Part shown: positions 52,388 to 61,009 of the stretch, one piece after another
How positions within the stretch are numbered: the stretch's first letter is position 1
Layout: every line of letters starts with the position of its first letter
The notes under the pieces: model-generated
Seen by the model: the letters and a program-made list of their open reading frames with translations, nothing else
Told to the model about the DNA's origin: nothing
Database searches by the model: none
Assembly: GCF_012396235.1 (NCBI RefSeq)
Contig: NZ_JAAXPA010000006.1
Coordinates: forward strand, 1-64,000
Direction of reading: 5' to 3'
DNA: 64,000 bases
DNA from: Rhodococcus opacus
Lineage (GTDB): Bacteria > Actinomycetota > Actinomycetes > Mycobacteriales > Mycobacteriaceae
Made by a program: the position numbers and the translations under genes

Positions 52388-53629
52388 GTGACCGCCACCG
52401 AGACGGCTGTGACTCGCCGGTTCGGGCCCCTGATCCTCTTGAACCTCGCGACGCTGTTCTCGTCCACGGGCAACGGCATCGCGATCGTCGTGCTGCCCTG
52501 GCTCGTGCTCGAGAGGACCGGTCGCGCGTCGGACGCCGCGATCGTCGCGGGCGCGGCCACCCTCCCGCTGCTGGTGTCGAGCCTGTTCGCGGGCACGTTC
52601 GTCGACCTGTTCGGACGTCGCCGCACGTCGATGATCTCCGACTGCCTGTCTGCCCTGTCCGTGGCGGCCATCCCGGTGATCGCGAACACGACGGGCCTCA
52701 CCGTGACGGTGATCGCCGTCCTCGCCGCGATCGGCGCCGCGTTCGATCCGGCCGGGATCGCGGCGCGGGAGTCGATGCTGCCCGCCGCCACGAAGTCGGC
52801 GGGGTGGTCCCTCGACCGGATGAACAGCCTCTACGAGGCGAACTACAACGTGGCGTATCTCGTCGGTCCGGGCATCGGCGGTGTCCTCATCGCGACGGTG
52901 GGTGCGGTGAACACGTTGTGGGTCACCGCCGTCGGCTTCGTGCTGTCCGTGGTCACCATCGCGTTCCTGCGACTGGAGAACGCCGGCAGACCCGACACGT
53001 CCACGCGCCCGACGTCCATCTGGCACGGCACGCTCGAGGGGCTGAAGTTCGTGTGGCACAACCGGCTCCTGCGGACGATCGCGCTCGTGGACATGGCGGT
53101 GGTCGCGCTGTACATGCCCGTCGAATCGGTGGTGTTCCCGGTGTACTTCACCGAACTCGACAAGCCCGCCCAGCTGGGTTCGGTGCTGATGGCGCTCAGT
53201 ATCGGCGGCGTGGTGGGCGCCCTCGCGTACGGACCGCTCGCGCCGTTCGTGTCGCGCAGGACGCTGATGGTGGTGGCGGTGACGGTGCTGGGCGCGGCCA
53301 TGGTCGCGATGGCTTTCCTGCCGCCGCTGTGGGCGATTCTGGCGCTGGCCCTCCTCCAGGGTCTCGTGTTCGGTCCGGTCGGCCCGATCGCCAACTACGC
53401 CATGCAGACTCGCAGCCCGGAGCACATGCGTGGTCGGGTCACCGGCGTCATGACGTCCACCGCGTACGCCGCGGGCCCGCTGGGCTACCTGCTGGCCGGT
53501 CCCCTCCTCGACAAGTGGGGAATCCAGCCGACGTTCTTCGTGCTCGCGATCCCGGTCCTGATCATCGGGCTGGCCTGCTTCGCGCTGCCCGTCCTGAAGG
53601 AACTCGACGACAAGGTGCCCGTCAGTTGA
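52388..53629 (+). CDS. MFS transporter (multidrug/enterobactin-exporter-like)
   Basis: A 413-residue carrier with 12 predicted helices. The N terminus opens TRRFGPLILLNLATLFSSTG, loop 2-3 has LFAGTFVDLFGRRRTSMISD, and helix 5 includes NYNVAYLVGPGIGGVLIATV, features of the MFS_3/EntS-type group of drug and siderophore exporters. The substrate is unknown. The GTG start lies after AGGACCC. Its 3' end overlaps the convergent carboxylesterase gene by eight bases, so both transcripts are antisense at their ends. Confidence 0.87.
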   Translation: MTATETAVTRRFGPLILLNLATLFSSTGNGIAIVVLPWLVLERTGRASDAAIVAGAATLPLLVSSLFAGTFVDLFGRRRTSMISDCLSALSVAAIPVIANTTGLTVTVIAVLAAIGAAFDPAGIAARESMLPAATKSAGWSLDRMNSLYEANYNVAYLVGPGIGGVLIATVGAVNTLWVTAVGFVLSVVTIAFLRLENAGRPDTSTRPTSIWHGTLEGLKFVWHNRLLRTIALVDMAVVALYMPVESVVFPVYFTELDKPAQLGSVLMALSIGGVVGALAYGPLAPFVSRRTLMVVAVTVLGAAMVAMAFLPPLWAILALALLQGLVFGPVGPIANYAMQTRSPEHMRGRVTGVMTSTAYAAGPLGYLLAGPLLDKWGIQPTFFVLAIPVLIIGLACFALPVLKELDDKVPVS

Positions 53630-55175
53630 AGCCCATGACGTCGTTGCCCCAGGCGATCCGCATCTCGTGGTCCGGGTCCTTCACGAGGGTGTCCGCGCCG
53701 TCGATCAGCAACGTCGAGCGGTTCTCCTCGTCGTAGGGGGCCCAGTGCTTGGACCCGTCCAGCGCGGCGGGGACACCGTGCCGCGCGAACGCGAGCCACC
53801 GGCGCTGGATCCGGCCCGACACCTCGAGCGCCGTCTTCCGGCCGCCGAGCCAAAACGTCGGGTCGATGTTGAGGGTGTCGAAATTGCCGAAGACGTACGG
53901 GAGTTCGGTGGCGTGGCCGGCTCCGATCCGTGCGGCCTTGAGCATCGGCGTGGCCTGATCGAACCGGTACATCCACGTCGGCGAGTGCCGGCTGTGGGCG
54001 TCGGCCACCCACAGGGCGGGCATCCGGAACGCGGCGTCCCGCGACATCGCGAGCGCGCCCTTCGCTTTTCCGCGGTCCGGGTACGCCGACAGGATGTCGG
54101 CGAGGCGAGCGGCGGGCAGTTCGGGGTGATCGGTCGCGATCGCCCTCAGCATCTCCTGCACCGAATCCGAAGTGACCGGCAGCAGAGGCGATTTCATGAA
54201 CTTGAAGATCGACGACTCGTCCTTGTTGGAACCGATGATGAGGGGGATGCGGTGCGAGTAGCCCTTCTGGAACGCGGCCACCGGGTAGCGGGGCAGGAAG
54301 TCGCGGTCCACCACGGGTGCCATGGCGAGCGTGCCCGGGATCCTCGTCGGAACCTCGTTGACGAGTGTGTCGCTGGCCTCGATCACCGTGCGGTACGGAA
54401 GGTGCAGCAGTGTGTCGATCTGCCCGGGTTCCACCTCGAGGATGTCGAGGAACTGTTTCGCGACGGTGGCCGCCCGCTCACTCCCGTAGACCGACGTGGC
54501 GGGCGGACTCTGGGCGATCGCGCGGTGGAACAGCCCCTCGGCGCTCGGACACGTCATCAGCGTGGTGATCGACCCGGCTCCGGACGACTCGCCGAACACC
54601 GTCACCTCGTCCGGGTCACCGCCGAACGATGCGATGTTGTCGCGCACCCATGCGAGGGCCGCGACCTGGTCACGCAGCCCGCAGTTGGTCTCGAACACCC
54701 GCTCGGCCGTCGAGAACGACGACAGGTCGAGGAAGCCGAGCGCTCCCACCCGGTAGTTGAACGAGACCAGCACGACGTCGCCGAGGGTGGACAGGATGCG
54801 CCCGTTGTAGATGCCCTGGGCTGCGGTTCCCAGGCAGTAGGCACCGCCGTGGATCCACACCATCACCGGCCGCGGAGTGCCGTCGGGTCTCGGGGCCCAG
54901 ACGTTGACGGACAGGCAGTCCTCGTCCATCTCGAGTCCCGCATCGATGGGGACGGCGGTTCCGTGCCCCTGCGGCGCCATCGGGCCGAAGTCGACGCAGT
55001 CGCGCACACCTTCCCACGGTGCGGGCGGGACCGGCGCGCGAAACCGCAGGTCGCCGACGGGCGCCGCGGCGAACGGAATGCCCTTCCACGCGTAGACGTC
55101 GCCCTCGGGATAGCCACGCACGTCGCCGTCCCGGGCACGGACGACGAGCGTGTCGCCGGACTTGTCGACCTCCAC
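53622..55175 (-). CDS. Type-B carboxylesterase/lipase
   Basis: A 517-residue alpha/beta-hydrolase of the carboxylesterase family. The nucleophile elbow is VTVFGESSGAGSITTLM, the oxyanion hole HGGAY lies in VMVWIHGGAYCLGTAAQG, and MDEDCLSVNVWAPRPDG is the family's EDCL motif. It hydrolyses esters, probably in the cytoplasm since no signal peptide is seen. The ATG at 55175 is preceded by GAGGAGA. It faces the MFS gene and is divergent from the NrtR-like regulator. Confidence 0.92.
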   Translation of the reverse strand: MEVDKSGDTLVVRARDGDVRGYPEGDVYAWKGIPFAAAPVGDLRFRAPVPPAPWEGVRDCVDFGPMAPQGHGTAVPIDAGLEMDEDCLSVNVWAPRPDGTPRPVMVWIHGGAYCLGTAAQGIYNGRILSTLGDVVLVSFNYRVGALGFLDLSSFSTAERVFETNCGLRDQVAALAWVRDNIASFGGDPDEVTVFGESSGAGSITTLMTCPSAEGLFHRAIAQSPPATSVYGSERAATVAKQFLDILEVEPGQIDTLLHLPYRTVIEASDTLVNEVPTRIPGTLAMAPVVDRDFLPRYPVAAFQKGYSHRIPLIIGSNKDESSIFKFMKSPLLPVTSDSVQEMLRAIATDHPELPAARLADILSAYPDRGKAKGALAMSRDAAFRMPALWVADAHSRHSPTWMYRFDQATPMLKAARIGAGHATELPYVFGNFDTLNIDPTFWLGGRKTALEVSGRIQRRWLAFARHGVPAALDGSKHWAPYDEENRSTLLIDGADTLVKDPDHEMRIAWGNDVMGFN

Positions 55176-55287
55176 GGACGAATCTCCTCACGCAGCACGT
55201 ACCGGGAATCTCTCGCCAAACTACCAACGATGAGCAGGCAGGACCGATCGAACGCGAGATAGATCAACCGTGCGCTAACATTCCTGC

Positions 55288-55965
55288 GTGGCCGCATGGA
55301 CCGATTCCGACGGCAAGAGCCTCCTCGACTATCCGCGCCCCTCCGTGGCGGTCGACGTCGCCGTCCTCACCGTCGACGGAACGGAACTGAAAGTGATTGT
55401 GGTTCCACGCCGTTCAGGCCACTTCACCCTTCCCGGCACCTTCCTCCACGAGGGTGAACGACTGCGGGACGCCGCCGAGCGGTGCCTGCACACCACGGCC
55501 GGGCTGACGGGCACCGAATTCCATCAGCTGGCGATGCTCGACGACCCCGACCGCGACGATCGCGGGTGGGTGCTGTCGATGACGCACGGCGCCGCGCTGC
55601 CCCGCACAGCGCTCCCCCGCGACACGATGCTGATCACCGTCGACGACGACCGGGTGACGCAGGAGATGGCGTTCGACCACGCGGACGTCGTCGCCCTCGC
55701 CGTCGCCGACCTGCGCGAGCGGTACGCGCGGGCCGTCGACCCGTCCGGCCTGGCCGGCGACACGTTCACGGTGCTCGAACTCCGCCGGGTGTACGAGGTG
55801 GTGTTCGGACGTCCCCTGCCGAAGGACTCGTTCCGGCGCCACATGATGCCGGCCCTCGAGAACACCGGCGACATGGCCGTCGTCGGGACCGGCCGGCCCG
55901 CGGAGATCTACCGGCGCGGCCCCGCGTCTCTCCCGCCGACCGCGGCCGCGTTCCTCGCCGGCTGA
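55288..55965 (+). CDS. NrtR-like regulator: degenerate Nudix domain with winged helix
   Basis: A 225-residue protein. The Nudix domain (about residues 15-145) keeps the fold, LKVIVVPRRSGHFTLPGTFL then LRDAAERCLHTTAGL, but the Nudix box has lost the glutamates of the REUXEEXGU core (here RCLHTTAGL), so hydrolysis is unlikely. A C-terminal winged helix (FTVLELRRVYEVVFGRPLPK, RRHMMPALENTG, residues 155-215) makes it an NrtR-type regulator. NrtR proteins bind ADP-ribose-like ligands and control NAD metabolism. No NAD gene is near. The 62-base gap leads into the TPP riboswitch. Confidence 0.85.
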   Translation: MAAWTDSDGKSLLDYPRPSVAVDVAVLTVDGTELKVIVVPRRSGHFTLPGTFLHEGERLRDAAERCLHTTAGLTGTEFHQLAMLDDPDRDDRGWVLSMTHGAALPRTALPRDTMLITVDDDRVTQEMAFDHADVVALAVADLRERYARAVDPSGLAGDTFTVLELRRVYEVVFGRPLPKDSFRRHMMPALENTGDMAVVGTGRPAEIYRRGPASLPPTAAAFLAG

Positions 55966-56011
55966 GCCCGTCGACCGACCCGGGCCTTTCCGCCCGCGGC
56001 ACGGCCGGTGC

Positions 56012-56017
56012 TAGGGT
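56012..56017 (+). promoter_or_regulatory. Candidate -10 element before the TPP riboswitch
   Basis: TAGGGT lies 14 bases before the riboswitch aptamer, the position expected for a transcript that begins with the aptamer. No convincing -35 element is found 16-18 bases upstream. Confidence 0.35.
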
Positions 56018-56030
56018 CGGCTTGTTCTGA

Positions 56031-56103
56031 CACGGGGTGCTCCGCACAGGCGGGGCTGAGAACACACCCGGGAACCTGCTCAGGTAATGCTGACGAAGGG
56101 ATG
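56031..56103 (+). ncRNA. TPP (THI-element) riboswitch
   Basis: The sequence shows the conserved TPP aptamer parts in order: ACGGGGTGC, GCTGAGA, ACACCCGGGAACCTG, CTCAGGTAATGCTGACGAA and GGGATG. The thi-box core GCTGAGA and the later GGTAATGC-GACGAAGGGA are diagnostic. It ends nine bases before the tenA start, overlapping the probable ribosome-binding purines (AAGGGA), so TPP binding most likely blocks translation. It controls the tenA-thiYXZ operon. Confidence 0.95.
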
Positions 56104-56111
56104 TCAACGTT

Positions 56112-56834
56112 GTGAATAGCTCTGTCCACGATGCTGCCGGCACCGGCCAGCACGCCCGATTCACGGACCACTTGTGGGACCGGACCAAGGTGCTGCGCGA
56201 GGCGATCGACGAACTCGAGTTCCTGCGCCGCCTCGGCGACGGAACGCTGCCGCTGGACGTGTTCCGCACGTACATCGAGCAGGATTTCCTGTACCTGACC
56301 GGGTACGCGAAGGCTCTCTCGCTGGTCGCCGCGCATGCGCCGGGCCCGGTCGAGGCCGGGTTCTGGGCGGGCTCGGCCGCCGAGGCCGCCACGGTCGAGG
56401 CGACGCTGCACCAGAATCTGCTGACCAGCGGACGACTCCCCGAGTCGGACGTGGAGCCGCAGCATTCGCCGGCCTGCCTCGGGTACATCTCGTACCTGAC
56501 GGCCGTCGCCGCCACCGAGCCGTACGCGGTGGCTGCGGCCGCGGTGCTGCCGTGCTTCTGGATCTACGCCGACGTCGGGCACCGGCTCGCGGCGAGCGCC
56601 CGTGAGGTGCTCTCCGCCGACCCGTCGCACCCCTACGCACAGTGGGTGACCACCTACGACGCCGAGGAGTTCCACGCCGCCGTCGCGACGGCCCGCGAAC
56701 TCGTGGACGCCGCGGCCGAGGCCGCGACCGATGCCCAGCGTGAGGCGATGGCGGAGGCATTCGTGATCGCCAGCCGCTACGAGCACATGTTCTGGGACAC
56801 CGCTCTCAACAAGCAGGAATGGCCGGCATCGTGA
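56112..56834 (+). CDS. tenA: Aminopyrimidine aminohydrolase / thiaminase II
   Basis: A 240-residue TenA-family enzyme that hydrolyses aminomethylpyrimidine to hydroxymethylpyrimidine (HMP) and so recycles broken thiamine. Catalytic Cys148 is in AVLPCFWIYADVG, the N-terminal metal/substrate aspartate is in YIEQDFLYLTGYAKAL, and a glutamate near the C terminus is in ASRYEHMFWDTAL. The GTG start is nine bases after the TPP riboswitch. It is the first gene of the salvage operon and overlaps the transporter binding-protein gene. Confidence 0.95.
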   Translation: MNSSVHDAAGTGQHARFTDHLWDRTKVLREAIDELEFLRRLGDGTLPLDVFRTYIEQDFLYLTGYAKALSLVAAHAPGPVEAGFWAGSAAEAATVEATLHQNLLTSGRLPESDVEPQHSPACLGYISYLTAVAATEPYAVAAAAVLPCFWIYADVGHRLAASAREVLSADPSHPYAQWVTTYDAEEFHAAVATARELVDAAAEAATDAQREAMAEAFVIASRYEHMFWDTALNKQEWPAS

Positions 56835-57859
56835 CACTCTTCTCTCGTACCAAGCGCGCTGCCACCGCAGCCGTCGTCCTGGTCTCCGCCCTGTCGCTGC
56901 TCACCGGTTGCGCCGGTGACTCGCAGTCCGGCGACACCATCCGGTTCGCACTCGACTGGACACCGAACACCAACCACACCGGTCTGTTCGTCGCCCAGCA
57001 GGAAGGCTGGTTCGCGGACGCCGGACTCGACGTGCAGGTGCTGCCCTACAACGACACCTCGCCCGACACCCTGGTCGACGCCGGCAACGCGGAGTTCGGG
57101 GTGAGCTTCCAGAGTTCTGCGACGTTCTCGAAGGCCGCGGGCGCACAGACCACGTCGGTGATGGCTCCGCTGCAGCACTGGGCGACGGGCATCGCGGTGA
57201 AGGCGGATCGCGCCGACATCACCCGCCCCCGGGATCTGGACGGCAAGATCTACGCCGGGTTCGCGGACCCGGACGGCGAGGAGACGCTGAAGCAGATCAT
57301 TCGGAACGACGGCGGCAAGGGCGAATTCACCACCGTCACGCTCGGCACCTCGGCGTACGAGGCCGTGTACTCCGGCACCGCCGACTTCACCGTCTCGTTC
57401 TTCGGCTGGGAGGGCATCGAGGCCGAGCACCAGGGCACCCCGATGCGCTACTTCCACTACACCGACTACGGCTTCCCGGATGCGTACGCGCTCGTCATCG
57501 AGGGCAACGAGCAATGGATGGCCGACCATCCCGAGCAGGCCCGCAAGTTCGTCCAGGCCCTGCAGCGCGGATATCAGTTCGCCGCCGACCGGCCGGACGA
57601 GGCCGCACAGATACTGATCGACGCCAACCCCGGCGCCTTCACGGACGAGTCCCTCGTGCGAGAGAGCCAGCAGATGCTGTCCTCCGAGTACATGAAGGAC
57701 AGTTCCGGAAAGGTCGGGACACAGACGGCCGAGCAGTGGGCGGGTTACTCCGGTTTCCTGTTCAAGCACGGCCTGCTCACCGGCCCCGACGGGGCACCGC
57801 TGACCACGGAACCCGACTGGTCGACGTATTTCACCAATGAGTACCTCGCTCAGCCCTGA
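56819..57859 (+). CDS. thiY: ABC transporter substrate-binding lipoprotein for thiamine pyrimidine (ThiY-like)
   Basis: A lipoprotein of 346 residues (342 from the GTG at 56831). The signal ends in LSLLTGCAGD; the mature NMT1/THI5-type domain shows RFALDWTPNTNHTGLFVAQQ and GWFADAGLDVQVLPYND, which is the hallmark of pyrimidine-binding ThiY/Thi5 proteins. It binds formylaminopyrimidine or HMP outside the cell. The ATG at 56819 lacks proper ribosome spacing, so either start is possible. The next gene overlaps its end. Confidence 0.9.
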   Translation: MAGIVTLFSRTKRAATAAVVLVSALSLLTGCAGDSQSGDTIRFALDWTPNTNHTGLFVAQQEGWFADAGLDVQVLPYNDTSPDTLVDAGNAEFGVSFQSSATFSKAAGAQTTSVMAPLQHWATGIAVKADRADITRPRDLDGKIYAGFADPDGEETLKQIIRNDGGKGEFTTVTLGTSAYEAVYSGTADFTVSFFGWEGIEAEHQGTPMRYFHYTDYGFPDAYALVIEGNEQWMADHPEQARKFVQALQRGYQFAADRPDEAAQILIDANPGAFTDESLVRESQQMLSSEYMKDSSGKVGTQTAEQWAGYSGFLFKHGLLTGPDGAPLTTEPDWSTYFTNEYLAQP

Positions 57860-58658
57860 CCCCAGTCTCCGCACCACGGCCCCGGGCGCGTCCCCGCTGC
57901 TGCGGCGGGTGCTGCCCGCGGTCGTGGTCGTGGCGCTGCTGGTCGTCGCATGGCAGGTGTACGTGACGGTCAGCGGTATCCGGCCGCAGGTGCTGCCGTC
58001 GCCGCTGCGGGTGGTCCAACAGGGCTGGCGGGCGCGGGACGCCATCTCCGGTCACGCCTCCGCGACACTCCAGGTGACGCTGATCGGGTTCGCCGTCTCC
58101 CTGCTCTTCGCGTGGGCGCTCGCCGTGCTCGTGGACTTCTCGCCGTGGCTGCGACGCGCGTTCGTTCCACTGTTCGTCGTGTCGCAGACGCTGCCGATCA
58201 TCGCGATCGCGCCGCTGATGATCATCTGGTTCGGATTCGGTCTGCTGCCGAAGATTCTCGTGATCGCCCTCGCCACGTTCTTCCCGATGACGATCGGTCT
58301 GATCGAGGGTTTCGCCGCGGCCGACCGGGAGGCGGGCGCGTTGTTGCGCAGCATGGGTGCCTCACGATGGCAAGAATTCCGCTACGTGCGGCTTCCGTCG
58401 GCGATCCCCCGGTTCTTCACCGCCCTGCGCATCGGCATCACGTACGCCGTGGTGGGCGCCGTGTTCGCCGAATACGTCGGGGCCACGGCCGGTCTCGGCA
58501 TCTACATGGCGACGCAGAAGAACTCCTTCCGCACCGACCTCGTGCTGGCGGCGGTGCTCGTGACCGCCGTGATCAGCGTCAGCCTCTACCTGCTCACCTT
58601 CGCGGTCGAGCGCGTCGTCGCCCCGTGGATCAAGAACGAAAGGGCCCGGCATGAGTGA
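57837..58658 (+). CDS. thiX: ABC transporter permease (ThiX-like)
   Basis: A 273-residue permease with six membrane helices. The EAA-loop is EGFAAADREAGALLRSMGAS, which contacts the ATPase, and the last helices include ITYAVVGAVFAEYVGATAGL. It belongs to the SsuC/ThiX group, with the substrate set by its ThiY partner. The ATG overlaps the ThiY gene by 23 bases, and the ATPase gene overlaps its end by eight, so the three subunits are tightly coupled. Confidence 0.9.
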   Translation: MSTSLSPDPSLRTTAPGASPLLRRVLPAVVVVALLVVAWQVYVTVSGIRPQVLPSPLRVVQQGWRARDAISGHASATLQVTLIGFAVSLLFAWALAVLVDFSPWLRRAFVPLFVVSQTLPIIAIAPLMIIWFGFGLLPKILVIALATFFPMTIGLIEGFAAADREAGALLRSMGASRWQEFRYVRLPSAIPRFFTALRIGITYAVVGAVFAEYVGATAGLGIYMATQKNSFRTDLVLAAVLVTAVISVSLYLLTFAVERVVAPWIKNERARHE

Positions 58659-59463
58659 GACCGCGCGCGTCGCACTGTCCGGTCTGAGCAAGGGGTTCCC
58701 GGTCCGCGGCGGCATCCGGCCCGTCCTCGACGACGTCTCGTTCACCGTCGAACCGGGTGAGTTCGTGTCGGTGATCGGCCCGAGCGGGTGCGGGAAGAGC
58801 ACCGCGTTCTCCATGCTCGCCGGTCTCGACCAACCCGACGCCGGCACCGTCACGATCGGCGGCGAACCGGTGCGTCCCGCGGGGAGTGGCCCCGCGAAGT
58901 GCGCGTACATGCCGCAGAAGGACCTGCTGTTCCCGTGGCGCACCGTCCTCGACAACACCACCCTCGGACTCGAGGTGCAGGGCGTGCCCCGGAAGCAGGC
59001 GCGGGACAAGGCTCGGGAACTGTTCTCCGTGTTCGGTCTCGGCGGGTTCGAGGACGCCCGCCCCAGCCAACTGTCCGGTGGGATGCGACAGCGGGCCGCG
59101 ATGCTGCGGACCGTCGTCCAGGACCGTCCGGTGCTGCTGCTCGACGAGCCGTTCGGCGCCCTGGATTCGTTGACCCGCACCGAGATGCAGACCTGGTTGC
59201 AGGACGTGTGGCAGCGCTACCGGTGGACCGTGCTGATGATCACCCACGACATCCGGGAGGCCGTCTACCTGTCGGACCGGGTGGTCGTGCTGTCCGCGCG
59301 GCCCGCGACCGTGCGGCGCGAGGTGACGGTGGGCCTGCCGCGTCCCCGCGAATTGTCGATGATGACGTCGCCCGAGTTCGCGGACGTCGAACACGAACTG
59401 CTCGGGGTGCTCCACGAGGAATCGCGCCGGGCACTCGTCGAGCAGGAGTCGGCCCGGCGCTGA
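58651..59463 (+). CDS. thiZ: ABC transporter ATPase (ThiZ-like)
   Basis: A 270-residue ATPase. Walker A is VIGPSGCGKSTAFSML, the Q-loop is YMPQKDLLFPWRT, the signature is LSGGMRQRAAML and Walker B is VLLLDEPFGALDS with the switch histidine in MITHDIREAVYLSDR. With ThiY and ThiX it imports the pyrimidine part of thiamine. The ATG overlaps the permease gene. No thiamine ring-joining genes are in the window. Confidence 0.93.
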   Translation: MSETARVALSGLSKGFPVRGGIRPVLDDVSFTVEPGEFVSVIGPSGCGKSTAFSMLAGLDQPDAGTVTIGGEPVRPAGSGPAKCAYMPQKDLLFPWRTVLDNTTLGLEVQGVPRKQARDKARELFSVFGLGGFEDARPSQLSGGMRQRAAMLRTVVQDRPVLLLDEPFGALDSLTRTEMQTWLQDVWQRYRWTVLMITHDIREAVYLSDRVVVLSARPATVRREVTVGLPRPRELSMMTSPEFADVEHELLGVLHEESRRALVEQESARR

Positions 59464-59476
59464 AATACGCGGCCTC

Positions 59477-60832
59477 TCAGAGCAGTGCCGCCTCGAGTTC
59501 GCCGAGAGCCGTCTCGAGATAGAAGAGGATGCGTTGCAGGCTCGGCACCGAGCGGCGGCACCCGATGACACCGAAATCGAGGTTGCCGCCGTTGGTGGTG
59601 AGTGTGATGTTGAGTGCCTGCCCGTCCAGCACCACCGACGTGGGGTAGATGCCGTCGAGCCGGGACCCGTTCCAGTACATGGTCTTCCGCGGCCCGGGGA
59701 CGTTGGAGATGATCACGTTGAACGGTGGCGGCGTGAAGCGGACGAACCCCGGCACGGGCGTCAGGGCGATCGGCGACATGTTGAACGCGGACCACGCCAG
59801 CGCCTGCATCGAGGTGAGGCTGCCGAACAGTTCCTTCCCCTGGGACATGGAGGCGGAGATCGCCGTCAGACGCTCGGCCGGGTCGTCGACGTCCGTCGCC
59901 AGGTTGCACAACGTGACCCCGACCGCGTTGCCGCCGGCGTCGGCCTTCTGCTCGTCGCGCAGCGACACCGGAACCATCGCGATCAGCGGCTCGTCCGGTA
60001 GCGCATTCTGTTCCTCGAGGTACCCCCGCAACGCCCCGGCGCACATGGCCATCACCACGTCGTTGACACTGACCCCCGCCGCCTTCCGCACGGCGTGGAC
60101 GCGTTCGAGCGGCCACGACTGCGCGGCGAACCGGCGCGCGCCACCGATCGGGACGTTCAGCATGGTGCGGGGCGCCTCGTACGGGAACCTCATGTCGTGC
60201 TGCCCCATCGCGGTGCGGGCGATGCGCAGCGACGCCGGTGCGAGACCGGCCACCTCACCGACCGTGCGACGGACCCCGTTCACCACCGACCAGAGGTCGG
60301 GGGCGGCTCCGTTGGCCGACGCTCTTCGCGGCAGGTTCCACGGCGGCGGTGCGTCGCGCACATCCGGGTCGGTCGACAGCGTCCGCATCAGCAGCCGCAG
60401 CCCGGAGACCCCGTCCATCAGCGAGTGGTGCAGCTTGGTGTAGATGGCGAACCGGCCGTCGCCGAGACCCTCGATCAGATACATCTCCCACAGCGGGCGA
60501 TGACGGTCCAGGAGCGTGCCGTGCAACCGGGACGTGAGCGTCAGCAGTTCCCGGACGCGGTACGGGGCCGGGAGGGCCGAATGACGCACGTGGTATTCGA
60601 GGTCGACGTCCGACTCGTCGGCCCACCACAGGTTCCCGAGACTGCCGACGGGGCCCGCGGGCTTCTTCCGGAAAGTAGGGTCGACGTCCGTGTGCTTCAG
60701 CAGAGTTTCGTGCATCGACTTCACGTAGTCGGGGCCGGCATCCTCCGGCGGTGTGAACAATTCGAGCGATCCCACGTGCATCGGATGCTCTCGCGATTCT
60801 CCGAGAAGGAATATCGAATCGGTAACCGGCAT
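59477..60832 (-). CDS. Wax ester synthase/diacylglycerol acyltransferase (WS/DGAT)
   Basis: A 451-residue bifunctional acyltransferase. The catalytic motif is HHSLMDG at residues 135-141, and the family segments PLWEMYLIEGL, SVNDVVMAMCAGALRGYL and VIISNVPGPRKTMYW are present. It uses acyl-CoA to make triacylglycerol or wax esters, the storage lipids typical of oleaginous rhodococci. The ATG at 60832 (MPVTDSIFLLGESREHPMHV) is the family's normal start and has AGGTGGGG before it; a GTG seven codons upstream is less likely. Confidence 0.95.
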   Translation of the reverse strand: MPVTDSIFLLGESREHPMHVGSLELFTPPEDAGPDYVKSMHETLLKHTDVDPTFRKKPAGPVGSLGNLWWADESDVDLEYHVRHSALPAPYRVRELLTLTSRLHGTLLDRHRPLWEMYLIEGLGDGRFAIYTKLHHSLMDGVSGLRLLMRTLSTDPDVRDAPPPWNLPRRASANGAAPDLWSVVNGVRRTVGEVAGLAPASLRIARTAMGQHDMRFPYEAPRTMLNVPIGGARRFAAQSWPLERVHAVRKAAGVSVNDVVMAMCAGALRGYLEEQNALPDEPLIAMVPVSLRDEQKADAGGNAVGVTLCNLATDVDDPAERLTAISASMSQGKELFGSLTSMQALAWSAFNMSPIALTPVPGFVRFTPPPFNVIISNVPGPRKTMYWNGSRLDGIYPTSVVLDGQALNITLTTNGGNLDFGVIGCRRSVPSLQRILFYLETALGELEAALL

Positions 60833-60893
60833 GATCCCCACCTGGACGTTCACCCCCGCTCGGTCACTATCCCATTACGACTTTTGCCTGGAT

Positions 60894-60910
60894 GCTACGT
60901 CGGGCGTAGC
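60894..60910. promoter_or_regulatory. GCTACG-TCGGG-CGTAGC inverted repeat between WS/DGAT and the hydrolase
   Basis: A perfect six-base inverted repeat with a five-base centre, in the 177-bp divergent region between the acyltransferase and hydrolase genes. It may be an operator acting on either promoter. No further clear promoter element was found nearby. Confidence 0.35.
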
Positions 60911-61009
60911 GTCCGTGCGACCAACTTCGATGTAGACCGTACGGCGCAAAGAGGTGGAAACCTAAAGGCAGCATGTCGATGGGCACCGAGGCCGGATCGG
61001 AGGCAGGCT

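Noticed and set aside
60095..61009. N-terminal extension of the HSL-type hydrolase by 305 codons
   Set aside because: It runs antisense through WS/DGAT and has no domain; the ATG at 61010 has a ribosome site.
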